Source of the DNA: an uncultured Altererythrobacter sp.
GTDB taxonomy: Bacteria > Pseudomonadota > Alphaproteobacteria > Sphingomonadales > Sphingomonadaceae
Length of the DNA stretch: 7,198 bases
Assembly: GCA_937950385.1 (NCBI GenBank)
Contig: CALFEA010000313.1
Coordinates: forward strand, 1-7,198
Reading direction: 5' to 3'
Position numbers and translations under genes: made by a program. Below, one piece after another: positions 6,841-7,198 of the stretch (the first letter of the stretch is position 1; each line of letters opens with the position of its first letter). The notes beneath the pieces are model-generated. The model saw nothing but the letters and a program-made list of their open reading frames with translations, searched no databases and had not been told where the DNA came from.

Positions 6841-7198
6841 GCATCCACTGCTAGGCTTTCGCCTTCTGCCGCATTGATGACTGCAATTTTCCCCTCTTTT
6901 TCAGCGCGCAAGATGTTTTCCATCTTCATCGCCTCAACGGTGGCAAGCGGCTGACCGGGCTGAACATCTTCGCCCTCGCCCACATGCAGCTTCACCAATA
7001 GACCCGGCATTGGGCAGATCAGCATCTTGGACAGATCCGGCGGGATCTTTTCAATCATATGCTCAGCCAATGGCGCAACGTCTGCGGGCAAAACCAACGC
7101 TTCATGGCTCGCACCGCGCGTAGTGATAACCCAGCGTACGCCCTTGCGTTCAACCTGAACGCCCATCGCATTGTCGCCGCTAACCTGCGCAGAATGCA
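6819..7198 (-). CDS. Acyl-CoA carboxylase (propionyl-CoA type) alpha subunit, biotin-carrier C-terminus (partial)
   Basis: This is the C-terminal part of a biotin-dependent acyl-CoA carboxylase alpha chain, most like PccA. In such proteins a biotin carboxylase domain charges biotin with CO2 and the biotin-carrier domain presents it to the beta subunit (propionyl- or acetyl-CoA). The visible end holds part of the linker (BT) region, with HEALVLPADVAPLAEHM typical of PccA, then PPDLSKMLICPMPG and the biotinylation site EAMKMEN. The target lysine codon is at 6924-6926, 34 residues from the C-terminus, as expected. An ATG at 7166 is not the start: the frame is open through it to the window edge (HSAQVSGDN precedes it), so most of the gene is off the right side. 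A methylcrotonyl- or geranyl-CoA carboxylase alpha chain is less likely from the linker wording. The biotin domain is certain; the exact substrate is inferred. Confidence 0.9.
   Translation of the reverse strand, partial: HSAQVSGDNAMGVQVERKGVRWVITTRGASHEALVLPADVAPLAEHMIEKIPPDLSKMLICPMPGLLVKLHVGEGEDVQPGQPLATVEAMKMENILRAEKEGKIAVINAAEGESLAVDAVILEME

Noticed and set aside
6819..7166. Stand-alone small biotin carrier protein (AccB-like) of 115 residues
   Set aside because: The frame stays open upstream of the ATG to the window edge, and the N-terminal part matches the PccA linker, so it is the end of a larger gene.

Overview
The window looks like core chromosome of an alphaproteobacterium, most likely a sphingomonad (Erythrobacteraceae/Sphingomonadaceae type). 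The basis is moderately high GC, the style of the proteins (an N-terminally extended AroK, a PccA-type biotin tail, a sphingomonad-like M48 lipoprotein) and the gene order around xerD-accA and aroK-aroB. This placement is an inference from recognition, not from a database search. I see no insertion sequence, phage gene, CRISPR array, tRNA or rRNA, and no block whose composition suggests recent transfer.

Layout, minus strand, left part: a partial gene for an M48-family zinc metalloprotease lipoprotein runs off the left edge (1-961). A gap of about 190 bp separates it from a tight leftward gene string read from 5100 down to 1151: a 66-residue single-pass membrane protein, a 638-residue exported protein with a Pro-Ala and Ser-rich linker, the tyrosine recombinase XerD, and AccA (carboxyltransferase alpha subunit of acetyl-CoA carboxylase). 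Three junctions are very tight: a 4-nt GTGA overlap, a 1-nt TAATG overlap and a 10-nt gap. This suggests one operon with translational coupling.

Layout, right part: aroK (shikimate kinase) and aroB (3-dehydroquinate synthase) read rightward and overlap by 10 nt. They start about 40 bp from the small membrane-protein gene, so a divergent promoter region of at most about 90 bp serves both directions. aroB converges with the end of a leftward gene coding for the biotin-carrier tail of a PccA-type acyl-CoA carboxylase, which runs off the right edge. Only 3 nt separate the two stop codons, and a perfect 8-bp inverted repeat sits there.

Functionally, AroB and AroK give two non-consecutive steps of the shikimate pathway. 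XerD resolves chromosome dimers, AccA feeds fatty-acid synthesis, and the PccA-like protein handles acyl-CoA carboxylation. The two uncharacterised envelope proteins coupled to XerD and AccA are the least explained part. I did not find a convincing new defence, mobile or biosynthetic system; the findings are modest.
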